DNA from: Lysobacterales bacterium
GTDB taxonomy: Bacteria; Pseudomonadota; Gammaproteobacteria; Xanthomonadales; SZUA-36
NCBI GenBank assembly: GCA_021648125.1
Contig: JAKITK010000001.1
Coordinates: 62,001 to 126,000 of the forward strand
Length of the DNA stretch: 64,000 bases
Direction of reading: 5' to 3'
Positions 10,330 to 18,936 of this stretch are shown one piece after another (position 1 is the first letter of the stretch; every line of letters begins with the position of its first letter). A program made the position numbers and the translations under genes. A model generated the notes under the pieces. That model did not search any database, had not been told where the DNA came from, and worked only from the letters and a program-made list of their open reading frames with translations.

Positions 10330-11127
10330 ATGAGCCAGTTTATCAGCCAGAAAAAAGATCGAAACGGTGTGGTTACGCTGCAGCTAAATCGACCGGAAGT
10401 TCATAATGCATTTAATGCGGAGTTAATTTCCGAACTCAGCTCTAGCCTGCTGATACTCGGGCAGGACTCCAAGTTGCGCGCGGTGGTGATTACCGGCGCT
10501 GGTAAGTCGTTCTCTGCTGGCGCTGATATTCATGAAATGCGTGCAGGCATCAATGCCACCGATGCAGAAAACCAGCAACAGGCAATGGCGCTAGCCGTAC
10601 TGCTGCGAACCCTGAACTATTTTCCCAAACCCACCATTGCCAAAGTTAATGGTAATGCCTTTGGCGGTGGAGTCGGCTTAATTGCTTGCTGTGATATCGC
10701 CATAGCTGCAGATACCTGCACTTTCGGACTTACAGAAACCCGGCTTGGACTGGTGCCGGCGGTTATATCGGCTTATGTAGTCCGGCGCATTGGAGAACCT
10801 GCTGCGCGGCGGTATTTTCTTAACGGCGACCGTTTTAACGCCATTGAGGCGGTTCGAATCGGATTGATACATGAACTCTGCCCTGCAACATCACTCAATG
10901 AGAAGGTAGCATTAGAAATCGATAAATTACTCGCCAGCGGGCCTATAGCCAGTATATTCGCCAAACAACTGGTGTTTGCCATCAGTGGCAATGATCAGGA
11001 AAAACAAAAACGCCTGGATGAAAACACCACGGCAATGATTGCCCGTTTGCGCACTTCCGATGAAGGCCAGGAAGGGCTTCAAGCCTTTCTTGAAAAACGC
11101 CGCCCTGCTTGGCAGCCAAAAAAGTGA
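10330..11127 (+). CDS. liuC: Methylglutaconyl-CoA hydratase (enoyl-CoA hydratase family)
   Basis: Hydrates 3-methylglutaconyl-CoA to 3-hydroxy-3-methylglutaryl-CoA (HMG-CoA). It is a crotonase-fold protein of 265 residues with the oxyanion-hole segment SFSAGADIHEM near residue 60, a second glycine-rich segment GNAFGGGVGLIACCDIA, and FGLTETRLGLVPAVIS carrying the expected catalytic glutamate. That segment and its place between the two MCC subunit genes identify it as LiuC rather than a general beta-oxidation hydratase. An AAGGAA site lies upstream. Its stop overlaps the liuD start in a GTGA. Its product is also the substrate of the HMG-CoA reductase encoded at 20956. Confidence 0.9.
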   Translation: MSQFISQKKDRNGVVTLQLNRPEVHNAFNAELISELSSSLLILGQDSKLRAVVITGAGKSFSAGADIHEMRAGINATDAENQQQAMALAVLLRTLNYFPKPTIAKVNGNAFGGGVGLIACCDIAIAADTCTFGLTETRLGLVPAVISAYVVRRIGEPAARRYFLNGDRFNAIEAVRIGLIHELCPATSLNEKVALEIDKLLASGPIASIFAKQLVFAISGNDQEKQKRLDENTTAMIARLRTSDEGQEGLQAFLEKRRPAWQPKK

Positions 11128-13133
11128 ACACTAATAACATCAGTAGCATTCTGATTGCCAATCGCGGTGAAATAGCCTGCCGGGTAATCCGTAGCTGTAA
11201 AAAAATGGGCATTCGTTCAATCGCAGTCTATTCTGATGCCGACCGAAATGCCCAGCATGTCAAACTCGCCGATGTAGCCATATACCTTGGTGCTGCATCT
11301 GCGGCCGACTCTTATCTGGATATTTCTAAAGTAATACAAGCTGCAAAAGATAGTCAGGCAGATGCTATTCACCCCGGTTATGGCTTCCTTTCAGAAAATG
11401 CTGGTTTCGCCAGAGCGCTAGAAAAAAACAACATCATTTTTATCGGCCCACGGGCAGCCGTACTTGAATTAATGGCCTCAAAAGCCGCTGCAAAAATCGC
11501 TATGGAAAAAGCGCAAGTGGCCTGTGTTCCCGGTTATCACAGCGCAGCGCAAGATGATGACACGCTAATCAAAGCTGCGGCTGAAGTTGGTTATCCTCTG
11601 CTGATAAAGGCCAGCGCCGGTGGTGGTGGCAAGGGTATGCGAATTTCCCATGAAAGTTCGGACTTTGAAGAAGCATTGGCTGCAACCCGGCGGGAAGCGA
11701 TGCGGGCCTTCGGTGATGATCAGGTCATTCTAGAGCGTTATATTGAGAGACCCCGACATATCGAGGTTCAGGTTTTCGCTGATCAACAGGGTAATGTAGT
11801 CCACCTTTTCGAGCGCGACTGCTCGAGTCAACGGCGTTACCAAAAAGTTATTGAGGAAGCCCCCGCACCCAATCTTGATGAAAACATCCGCGAGGCCATG
11901 TACAAAGCGGCGGTCACCGCTACCGCCGCAGTAGATTACAGTGGTGCTGGAACCATCGAATTTATCCTCTCAGAAGATGGCGAGTTCTGGTTTATGGAAA
12001 TGAATACCCGCCTCCAAGTAGAACATCCAGTAACTGAAATGCTGACCGGAATTGACCTGGTTGAGTGGCAAATTATGGTTGCTTCAGGTGAAGCCCTACC
12101 GCTAGAGCAAACAGCAATACATGCACAAGGCCACACTATTGAGGCACGACTATATGCTGAGGACCCAGATAATGAGTTTCTACCTGCTGCTGGTGTCATA
12201 AGCAAGCTAGTCCAACCAGCGCAAAACCAAACCATCCGTTTTGACTCCGGTGTCATCAGTGGTGACCGCATTAGTGTGCATTACGATCCGATGATTGCCA
12301 AATTATGTGTACATGCTAAAGATAGAGATACCGCCATCGCATGCTTGAAAGATGCGCTAGCAGCCTGTTGGGTTGATGGCATTAGTAATAATTTGGATTT
12401 CTTGCAACGCTTGCTTGCATCCGACCCGTTTATTAACGCTAGCATGCACACAGCCTGGATCGATCACAATCTGGCCGAACTGCTGGAGCCAAAAGACCTA
12501 AATTATGAGTTAACAATCGCGGCTGCAGGGGTGTTTTTACAACAACAACTACAGGCAGATAAATTACCTGAAAGCCCCTGGAATACGACTGACAACTGGC
12601 GAATTGGTGTAAAGGCTACAGAGCATATTTTGTTGCAATATAAGGATCAAATCTTTGAGTTTTCCACCCGCGGCTCTGCCGGCAAGTTTGTCATTCAGTC
12701 CGCTTCAGAGCAAACAGAAACAGCCGTGGAATGCCAACTGCTCAGCCTGAATAAAAATGGTTTTCAGTTTTCTTTGCACATTGGCCAACAAAGCTTTGAG
12801 CGCAAAATGTACTGTAAGCACAATAGTTACTGCCTAGTTGCTGAAACCTCGCGCCTAAGTTTTAATCAACTAAAGTGGCAAGCATCAGCCGAGATGCAAC
12901 TCATAGCCAACACTAAAATTGTAGCGCCAATGCCGGGCAATATTATTGAAATTAAAGTCCAAGCCGGCCAATCTGTGAAACAGGGTGATGTACTGGTTAT
13001 CATGGAGGCGATGAAAATGGAGTTATCCCTGCGCGCAGAAGTAAGTGCAGTAGTGAAATCCGTAATTGAGCAAAGCAGTGGCTTTGTTGACGCCGATACT
13101 TTGCTGCTTGAGCTGGAAACAGAAAAATCATGA
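11124..13133 (+). CDS. liuD: 3-methylcrotonyl-CoA carboxylase, biotin carboxylase/BCCP (alpha) subunit
   Basis: Carboxylates its own biotin with ATP and bicarbonate and hands the carboxyl group to LiuB. The N-terminal biotin carboxylase region has SILIANRGEIACRVIR, the ATP-grasp loop ASAGGGGKGMRI and MEMNTRLQVEHPVTE. A less conserved linker follows, and the C-terminal biotinyl domain carries VIMEAMKMEL with the biotin-accepting lysine. I start at GTG 11124, which overlaps the liuC stop by 4 nt and gives 669 residues. A TTG at 11109 would add five residues and has no better ribosome site. The stop overlaps the next start (ATGA). Confidence 0.93.
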   Translation: MNTNNISSILIANRGEIACRVIRSCKKMGIRSIAVYSDADRNAQHVKLADVAIYLGAASAADSYLDISKVIQAAKDSQADAIHPGYGFLSENAGFARALEKNNIIFIGPRAAVLELMASKAAAKIAMEKAQVACVPGYHSAAQDDDTLIKAAAEVGYPLLIKASAGGGGKGMRISHESSDFEEALAATRREAMRAFGDDQVILERYIERPRHIEVQVFADQQGNVVHLFERDCSSQRRYQKVIEEAPAPNLDENIREAMYKAAVTATAAVDYSGAGTIEFILSEDGEFWFMEMNTRLQVEHPVTEMLTGIDLVEWQIMVASGEALPLEQTAIHAQGHTIEARLYAEDPDNEFLPAAGVISKLVQPAQNQTIRFDSGVISGDRISVHYDPMIAKLCVHAKDRDTAIACLKDALAACWVDGISNNLDFLQRLLASDPFINASMHTAWIDHNLAELLEPKDLNYELTIAAAGVFLQQQLQADKLPESPWNTTDNWRIGVKATEHILLQYKDQIFEFSTRGSAGKFVIQSASEQTETAVECQLLSLNKNGFQFSLHIGQQSFERKMYCKHNSYCLVAETSRLSFNQLKWQASAEMQLIANTKIVAPMPGNIIEIKVQAGQSVKQGDVLVIMEAMKMELSLRAEVSAVVKSVIEQSSGFVDADTLLLELETEKS

Positions 13134-14038
13134 GCACTCAAATAGCTTACCCTGATAGCGTCAGAATTGTTGAAGTCGGTCTGCGCGACGGCTTACAGAA
13201 CGAACAACAAATCATCCCCATGCAGGTCAAGCTATCATTGCTGCACCGTTTGGAAAAAACCGGTTTACGCAGCATTGAATTAACCGGCTTTGTGCACCCC
13301 TTGTGGGTACCGCAACTGGCGGATGCCGAATCCATGCTCAGCCAACATCAACCAATGCCGGGTATCCAATACCCTGTGTTAGTACCCAACCTCACCGGTA
13401 TGCAGCGGGCGCTTGCAGCGGGCGCCCAAGAAATCGCAGTGTTCACTGCTGCATCTGAAGGCTTTAACCAGAAGAACATCAACTGCAGTATAGAAGAGTC
13501 CTTACAGCGATCAGCTGCTGTGATAGAGCTCGCAAAAGCCAATAGTTTACGCGTTCGAGGTTATATTTCCTGCGTTTTGGGCTGCCCAATTGATGGCAAA
13601 GTTAAAGTAGCAGAAGTTGTTAGAGTAGCCGAGAGATTACTGGCACTTGGCTGCGACGAAATATCATTGGGCGATACCATTGGCGTTGGCACACCACTGA
13701 AAGCTAAACAAATGCTGGAAGCCGTGGCCGCAGTTGTACCCATGCCACAATTGGCGGTACATTTTCATGATACTAATGGTCAGGCTCTGGCGAACATCCT
13801 TGCCTGCCTTGAGTCCGGCGTACAGGTGGTTGATTCCAGCATTGCGGGCCTTGGCGGTTGCCCTTACGCCCCGGGTGCTACTGGTAATGTTGCCAGCGAA
13901 GATGTCGTCTATATGCTCAATGGTATGGGTATTGAAAGCGGCATTAATCTCGATGCGCTGGTGGCCGCCGGACACTTTATCTCAGGAGCACTGGGACGCA
14001 CCAATGCCAGCGCAGTGGGTCGAGCATGGAAACATTAA
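13130..14038 (+). CDS. liuE: Hydroxymethylglutaryl-CoA lyase
   Basis: Cleaves HMG-CoA to acetyl-CoA and acetoacetate, the last committed step of leucine breakdown. It is a TIM-barrel enzyme of 302 residues with the substrate/metal motif VGLRDGLQNEQ at the N terminus and the loop GLGGCPYAPGATGN bearing the catalytic cysteine. AVHFHDTNGQALAN supplies the metal-binding His pair. It is coupled to liuD by a 4-nt overlap. It competes directly with the reductase at 20956 for the same substrate, so its level would set how much leucine carbon could reach mevalonate. Confidence 0.94.
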   Translation: MSTQIAYPDSVRIVEVGLRDGLQNEQQIIPMQVKLSLLHRLEKTGLRSIELTGFVHPLWVPQLADAESMLSQHQPMPGIQYPVLVPNLTGMQRALAAGAQEIAVFTAASEGFNQKNINCSIEESLQRSAAVIELAKANSLRVRGYISCVLGCPIDGKVKVAEVVRVAERLLALGCDEISLGDTIGVGTPLKAKQMLEAVAAVVPMPQLAVHFHDTNGQALANILACLESGVQVVDSSIAGLGGCPYAPGATGNVASEDVVYMLNGMGIESGINLDALVAAGHFISGALGRTNASAVGRAWKH

Positions 14039-14072
14039 ATTCTTTAAATTTAAAAAAACAGGTCATTAAGAA

Positions 14073-14840
14073 ATGAACAAACATTCGCAAAAAGCCATTA
14101 TTACCGGCGGTGCATCCGGATTGGGATTCGCTGTTGCTAAAAACATCATTGCTGCCGGTGGTCAGGTTTGCCTACTGGATATCAATGATGAGCGCGGTCA
14201 GCAAGCGGTAGCAGAACTAGGTGCAAGATCAGCCTTTATTAACACCGATGTCAGCTCGGAAGATAATGTAAAAGCTGCGGTAGAAACCGCTAATCAGAGT
14301 ATGCAAGGGATCAACATTTTGATTAATTGTGCTGGAATTCTAGGTTCCGGTCGGGTCCTCGGACGCGAAGCGCCAATGCCACTGGATACTTTCCGCCGCA
14401 CCATTGAAGTCAACCTGATAGGCAGCTTCAATGTGGCCAAGAGTGCTGCTGCTGTGATGGCAAAAAATACCGCGGATGACGACGGACAACGCGGGGTGAT
14501 TATTAACACCGCATCTATTGCTGCCTACGAGGGTCAAATAGGCCAGGCCGCCTACTCTGCCTCCAAGGGTGGTATAGTCGGTATGACTTTACCAATGGCA
14601 CGGGAATTTACCCGTTTTGGTATCCGCGTAATGACCATTGCCCCAGGTGTATTTCGCACACCAATGATCGATAACGCGCCGCAGGAAGTACAAGATGCAC
14701 TCGGTGCTGCGGTACCCTTTCCCAGTCGTTTGGGACAGGCTGAAGAATTTGCTGACCTGGCAGCGCATATAATAGATAATCACTATTTGAATGGCAGCAC
14801 CATCAGATTGGACGGTGCTATTAGGCTGGCGCCAAAATAG
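14073..14840 (+). CDS. Short-chain dehydrogenase, type II 3-hydroxyacyl-CoA dehydrogenase-like
   Basis: NAD-dependent SDR of 255 residues resembling HSD17B10-type 3-hydroxyacyl-CoA dehydrogenases. It has the cofactor motif TGGASGLG near residue 11, NCAGI, the catalytic serine in NTASIAAYEG, and YSASK with the Tyr/Lys pair. The C-terminal segment IAPGVFRTPMID matches the same subgroup. In this operon it could oxidise 3-hydroxy-2-methylbutyryl-CoA (isoleucine route) or another hydroxyacyl-CoA. The leucine route itself does not need it. It lies 34 nt after liuE. Confidence 0.8.
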   Translation: MNKHSQKAIITGGASGLGFAVAKNIIAAGGQVCLLDINDERGQQAVAELGARSAFINTDVSSEDNVKAAVETANQSMQGINILINCAGILGSGRVLGREAPMPLDTFRRTIEVNLIGSFNVAKSAAAVMAKNTADDDGQRGVIINTASIAAYEGQIGQAAYSASKGGIVGMTLPMAREFTRFGIRVMTIAPGVFRTPMIDNAPQEVQDALGAAVPFPSRLGQAEEFADLAAHIIDNHYLNGSTIRLDGAIRLAPK

Positions 14841-14863
14841 AAACACATGCAGGGACGAATACG

Positions 14864-15271
14864 ATGAAAACATTTGCAGGAATCCGTGAAGTTATCCAAA
14901 ACAATAATGAACTGGTTCACGACGAACCCTTTATTATCGGCTTTGAGTATCAAATCGAAGAAACCGGGCGTCGCCAGAGCATATTTTTGGCGGAAATAAA
15001 AGATGATTCCGACCATCGTTACCTGCGTATCGAAACCACGGTTATTCCACTAGACCACTATGATGCCGAGAAATGCCTGCGAATAAATCAAATGCTACGG
15101 GTTGGCTATCTGGCAGTAGGTGATCTTGGTGGAACTGCCTATATTAAAATGTGCCATAACATTGCCTATTCCAGCCTGGTAATGTCAGAAGTGGAATCGG
15201 CAATCAGCTATATCGCCCGACTTGCTGATGATTTTGAGAATCAGTTCGAAGACGGCGCGGATATATTCTAA
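14864..15271 (+). CDS. Uncharacterised 135-residue protein
   Basis: I do not recognise this protein with certainty. It is acidic and soluble, with no signal peptide, membrane segment or cysteine-rich motif. A pattern of beta strands (FIIGFEYQIEE, SIFLAEIKDD, YLRIETTVIP) precedes a C-terminal helix (VESAISYIARLADDFENQFED). That general layout resembles small YbjN or secretion-chaperone-like proteins, which is only an impression. An AGGGA site lies upstream of the ATG. It follows the SDR gene by 23 nt, so it is probably on the leucine operon mRNA. Confidence 0.6.
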   Translation: MKTFAGIREVIQNNNELVHDEPFIIGFEYQIEETGRRQSIFLAEIKDDSDHRYLRIETTVIPLDHYDAEKCLRINQMLRVGYLAVGDLGGTAYIKMCHNIAYSSLVMSEVESAISYIARLADDFENQFEDGADIF

Positions 15272-15311
15272 CTCGATTTTTAAAAAACCCAAAAACCCAA
15301 AAAACCAACAC

Positions 15312-16109
15312 ATGCCTGCAATAGTATTAACATACCATAGCTGTAATATCACCGGCCATGAGTATTCCAGCAACGATCATACCGCACTAGAACATGACTT
15401 GCGGACTATCGACTCACAAGGCTTTCAAATTGTGTCTGTCCAAGATGCTATAACTTCAGGGCTATCCGGCTCTACTGACTCAGTAGTCGCTTTGACATTT
15501 GATGATGGTCCGATTTTTGATTTTGAAGACTTTATTCACCCACAATTTGGCAAACAAAAGAGCTTCGCACGGATCATGCGTGAATTCACGCATGCTACCG
15601 GCAATAAAGCAATCGCCAGCTCATTTGTCATTGCCTCTCCATCTGGTAGACAGCAAATGGATGAAAAAGATTATGGCGGCAGAGATTGGTGGCATGACCG
15701 CTGGTGGCTGCCTGCAACTGAAAGCGGTCTAATCAAAATAGAGAATCACAGCTGGGACCATAACCATCGGGCGATATCAGTCTCGGCCCAAAAAATCAAT
15801 CAGCGTGGTCAGTTCCACAATATAGATACTCATCCAGAGTGCGCTATTGAGGTGCAAAAAGCTAATACCTATATATCTGAGCTGGTCAAAAGAAGCCCCA
15901 AGTTTTTTGCTTACCCCTGGGGTCAAGCGAGCAACTACATTTACCAGGACTACATGCCAAATATAGCTTCGAAATTCGGCCTGGAGGCTGCTTTCAGTAC
16001 ACAGCCAAAAGCTATCACCCCTCATGCTAATAAATGGTTTCTCCCGCGCTTTGTTTCCGGAGAACACTGGAAAAGCACACAAGACCTACAGCAATTACTG
16101 GGCGGATAA
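15312..16109 (+). CDS. Polysaccharide deacetylase (NodB-like) family protein
   Basis: Carbohydrate esterase family 4-like protein, probably a metal-dependent N-deacetylase. It has the TFDDGPIFDFEDF motif (catalytic Asp and metal Asp) and a second motif NHSWDHNHR giving the His-x3-His metal pair. It also has FAYPWGQASNY and LPRFVSGEH. The open frame begins at 15222, but those extra residues overlap the upstream gene and are lysine-rich nonsense, so the ATG at 15312 (MPAIVLTYHS) is chosen, giving 265 residues. No signal peptide is visible, which is unusual for an enzyme acting on envelope polysaccharide. The substrate is unknown, and it may act in the cytoplasm on a small amide. Confidence 0.75.
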   Translation: MPAIVLTYHSCNITGHEYSSNDHTALEHDLRTIDSQGFQIVSVQDAITSGLSGSTDSVVALTFDDGPIFDFEDFIHPQFGKQKSFARIMREFTHATGNKAIASSFVIASPSGRQQMDEKDYGGRDWWHDRWWLPATESGLIKIENHSWDHNHRAISVSAQKINQRGQFHNIDTHPECAIEVQKANTYISELVKRSPKFFAYPWGQASNYIYQDYMPNIASKFGLEAAFSTQPKAITPHANKWFLPRFVSGEHWKSTQDLQQLLGG

Positions 16110-16111
16110 AT

Positions 16112-16615
16112 ATGACTATAGAAACCTTACCTAGCAACATATTTTGCACTGAAATAGCCGAAGGCCAAGTCGTCGCAAATGACATCTTTCAGCGTAAATT
16201 CTTCAACGAGGCCCCAGCAGACCCCCACCACCTTTTTGTGATCTACCAAGCCCCGGATGGCACGCTCTCACCACTAAGTTATGTTCATTTTATGCCCGTC
16301 GGTGACATTTGTCTTGTTGGGGGTGGTTGTACAGATGGGCGTGTATTTAATAAAATGACAGACTCCGAGCGAAATACAATTAAATTGCTTGATGGGGTGT
16401 TTTATTATTTATTAAGGTATGGTTTCGAACGCTTTTCAGATGAGTTCAGCGCCTTTTTCGGTTATTGCGGTAATGAACGCGCGGAATCTATCGATTTAAG
16501 AGCGGGCTTTAAAAAAACCGAGCATAAACACCTCTTAAAACACATCCCAAAACCACTTCATCCAACAATTGAGCGGGCTTTAATTGCCAAGGCTCATGCC
16601 ATTGGATTGTTCTAA
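16112..16615 (+). CDS. Uncharacterised protein, possibly GNAT-like
   Basis: 167 residues from the ATG at 16112, only 2 nt after the deacetylase stop, so the two genes are translated together. The frame can be extended upstream to 16034 but would then overlap the deacetylase. Segments such as LSYVHFMPVGDICLVGGGC and FFGYCGNERAESIDLRAGFKKTEH resemble the strand and helix pattern of N-acetyltransferases (a late residue pair followed by GFKKT). This is a weak, fold-level guess. Paired with a deacetylase gene it could modify the same small molecule. No membrane segment is present. Confidence 0.55.
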   Translation: MTIETLPSNIFCTEIAEGQVVANDIFQRKFFNEAPADPHHLFVIYQAPDGTLSPLSYVHFMPVGDICLVGGGCTDGRVFNKMTDSERNTIKLLDGVFYYLLRYGFERFSDEFSAFFGYCGNERAESIDLRAGFKKTEHKHLLKHIPKPLHPTIERALIAKAHAIGLF

Positions 16616-16650
16616 CTAGAGCTGTGATAGCAATAGCGCGTTACCTCGCT

Positions 16651-17541
16651 TTAATGGTCACGGATAACCATCTGCTCCGCTAAGTCTCTTAGTAAGTCAG
16701 CAGATTCATCAAAATGCTCTAAGGCTATAATAGCGCGCTCATAGAGCTGCCCTGTTCGCACATGTGCTTGCTTCACTCCAAAGCGTGCTGGCCATGTGGC
16801 TTTATCCAGTTCGGCATCCGAGCCCTGAGGCTTACCCATTATTTCGCTGTTACCTGTGACATCAAGCACATCATCACGAATCTGAAAAGCAAGCCCAATG
16901 GCCTCGGCATAATCAGCCAGTGCCAGACACTTGGATTCTGTTAAGTTTTCTGCAAAGGCTGTGGCAATTAAAGTACTGGCGCTAATTAAAGCCCCGGTTT
17001 TTAGTTGCAACATTTCTTCGAGTTGCGTTTGTTCTGGTTGCAAGCCTTCATAGGCAATATCTAGGGCTTGCCCTTTGACCATATCCAAGGCGGCTTTTGT
17101 TAAAATTTGCAATGCCTGTATTTTACTTGTATCACTTACTGCGGTTTGCTGAATCAGCAAATCAAAGGCCATTGTTTGCAATGCATCACCGGCCAGAATA
17201 GCGGTGGCTTCATTAAAAGCCTTATGCACTGTTGCTTGACCGCGCCGCAGGTCATCATCATCCATTGCCGGCAAATCGTCATGAATCAATGAATAACAGT
17301 GGATTAACTCAACCGCCAGTGCCGCTCGATCTAGTTGTTCAGGCTGAATACCAAGCGCATCACCGGATGCATAAACCAATAACGGGCGTAAACGTTTACC
17401 CCCGGAAAGTGCGGCATAGCGTATCGCGGCAGAAAGACTATCACCTGAGCCTAGCGACGCAGCCGGCAGCACTAGCTCAAGGTATTCAGCATGGCGCTGC
17501 CGATAGCGATTGAGTAAAGATTCAGTCATCAAGGCAATCAT
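16651..17541 (-). CDS. ispA: Farnesyl diphosphate synthase (polyprenyl synthetase)
   Basis: Condenses IPP with DMAPP and geranyl diphosphate to farnesyl diphosphate. It has SGGKRLRP, the first aspartate-rich motif DDLPAMDDDDLRRG with two residues between the Asp pairs as in bacterial short-chain synthases, and the second aspartate motif DDVLD. The 296-residue length is normal. The ATG at 17541 or the one 12 nt downstream could be the start. It sits between the leucine operon and the mevalonate genes, transcribed towards the former. In many gammaproteobacteria ispA lies with xseB and dxs; neither is here, which fits an organism using mevalonate-derived IPP. Confidence 0.92.
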   Translation of the reverse strand: MIALMTESLLNRYRQRHAEYLELVLPAASLGSGDSLSAAIRYAALSGGKRLRPLLVYASGDALGIQPEQLDRAALAVELIHCYSLIHDDLPAMDDDDLRRGQATVHKAFNEATAILAGDALQTMAFDLLIQQTAVSDTSKIQALQILTKAALDMVKGQALDIAYEGLQPEQTQLEEMLQLKTGALISASTLIATAFAENLTESKCLALADYAEAIGLAFQIRDDVLDVTGNSEIMGKPQGSDAELDKATWPARFGVKQAHVRTGQLYERAIIALEHFDESADLLRDLAEQMVIRDH

Positions 17542-17694
17542 CTGGATTAAAAGTGAGTAAATAGTGTACCTTAAAATACATACCTTAAAATACAGTCATT
17601 TCAGTATAACCACCATCAGACCTACTATTTATATGCATTGACTGGTGTCATTCTAGAATGAAAAATGAAACAGCGGATATATTTAAATGTATAG

Positions 17695-17970
17695 TATTGG
17701 TTCTGGCATGGCAGTCGTCATACCTCCTATGTACCCGGCTGGGCTACCGGAAAATTTCGCGGCTATAATACCGTCGAAGTCCAGATGACTATAAACTCAG
17801 ACGGCCGTATGAATGGGTTTGCTGGCGGTGGTGATGTTCACGGCTATTTCAATGACGGACAACTGCATATTGGGAGTGTCAGCTTCGATGTTACGCGCAC
17901 ACCGCAGGGGTTTGAAACTCGTCAACACGGCGACTACAGAAACACTGTGCGCTATCACCAGGTTCGCTAA
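17695..17970 (+). pseudogene. Remnant of a small protein gene lacking a start
   Basis: The frame is open from just after a TAG at 17692-17694 to the stop at 17968-17970 and reads as a coherent glycine- and aromatic-rich polypeptide. Segments include YVPGWATGKFRGYN, DGRMNGFAGGGDVHGYF, DGQLHIGSVSFDV and RTPQGFETRQ. The only ATG in frame (17785) would cut off the coherent first third, and no upstream ATG, GTG or TTG is available in frame. A different frame opens with ATG at 17685, so a frameshift near 17690-17780 may have broken the gene. It resembles repeat-stranded secreted proteins that I cannot name. A 61-residue protein from 17785 remains possible. Confidence 0.4.
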
Positions 17971-18012
17971 GCTGTTCAATCGAGCACGGGGACTTGTGTT
18001 TCTGGAAAGATT

Positions 18013-18040
18013 AAAAAACCCGGCAATAGCCGGGCTTTTT
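18013..18040. terminator. Bidirectional rho-independent terminator
   Basis: CCCGGC at 18019-18024 pairs with GCCGGG at 18029-18034 around a 4-nt loop. It is flanked by six A on the left and five T on the right, so it can stop transcription from both directions. It lies between the remnant at 17695-17970 (+) and the methyltransferase gene (-). Confidence 0.8.
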
Positions 18041-18057
18041 AATGCATCAGATTTTAC

Positions 18058-18831
18058 TTACTTCGGCTTACGAAATTTAAGCGTCCAGCGATCAGTATTT
18101 CCGGTGACAGTTTTACGCCCTACTTCATAACGCAGCTCATCATCAAGCCGGTAATGCAGTTTGGAATAGTCTTCGAAAACAAAACCTGCGGCCTGAATTT
18201 CCTTAATCGCTAGAACCGCGTCAAAACGACGGCCATTTTCATCATTATCACCCTGCATATGCCGACGGGTATGGTCGACCAGTGCATAAACACCGCCTGG
18301 CTTGAGAGCATCGAAAGACACCTGGTTCATAACCGCACGCCCGGGTGCATCAAAATTATGATAGTTACGGAAAGTTAAAACCATATCCGCGCCATCGACA
18401 CCCAAGTCATTAACATTCAGATGATAACGCGCTGCGCCAGGTTTGCGGCCCATAGTGGCCTCTTTAGCAGTTACTACCACTTTTTCGAAACCCTTCTCCT
18501 TCAGCAAACCATCTTCAAGTCTGCCAGCACCTAACGCAACAAAGAGTTTGCCTTTATCGGCCAGTACCGGTGCCAGCAATTTGGTATACCAACCGCCGCC
18601 TGGAACCAGTTCAACAACCGTCATATCATCCCTGAAGCCGAAGAACTTAAGGGTCGCAACCGGCTTGCGATTGCGGTCGCGTTTTATCTCAGCTTCTGTA
18701 CGCGCTGCTGATTTCATAGCTTTTTCCAGCTTTGCCTCTACAGCTTTAAATTCATCCGCTGCCTGCAAGTTGCTGCTCAACAGTGCCAACATGGCAATTG
18801 CAAGGATACTCGTTGTAGCTTTATTCATCAT
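18058..18831 (-). CDS. Predicted exported SAM-dependent methyltransferase (COG4798-like)
   Basis: Rossmann-type class I methyltransferase with a signal peptide: a short basic start, a hydrophobic stretch ILAIAMLALLSS and a cleavage-like site SNLQAADE. The SAM-binding motif is VVELVPGGGWYTKLL, and ALKPGGVYALVDHTRR marks the strand 5 region. This GGGWYT version of motif I is typical of a family of predicted periplasmic methyltransferases with no established substrate. The frame opens at 18855, but GGAG 5 nt before the ATG at 18831 supports this start (257 residues); the next codon is also ATG. It is divergent from mvaD across 105 nt. Confidence 0.8.
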   Translation of the reverse strand: MMNKATTSILAIAMLALLSSNLQAADEFKAVEAKLEKAMKSAARTEAEIKRDRNRKPVATLKFFGFRDDMTVVELVPGGGWYTKLLAPVLADKGKLFVALGAGRLEDGLLKEKGFEKVVVTAKEATMGRKPGAARYHLNVNDLGVDGADMVLTFRNYHNFDAPGRAVMNQVSFDALKPGGVYALVDHTRRHMQGDNDENGRRFDAVLAIKEIQAAGFVFEDYSKLHYRLDDELRYEVGRKTVTGNTDRWTLKFRKPK

Positions 18832-18936
18832 ATGATCTCCAGAAAAAATATTCATGATAGCCTATCATACCACCAGCTTATATCGCCACGACTGTTTTTA
18901 ACCGATAATAGGCTAATTACGATGAATCTCTGATTT

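Noticed and set aside
11109-11123. TTG start for liuD
   Set aside because: The GTG at 11124 gives the common 4-nt overlap with liuC, and the TTG has no better ribosome site.
15275-15310. A-rich AAAACCC repeats as a terminator or array
   Set aside because: They are short, with no inverted repeat, and they lie between genes that appear co-transcribed.
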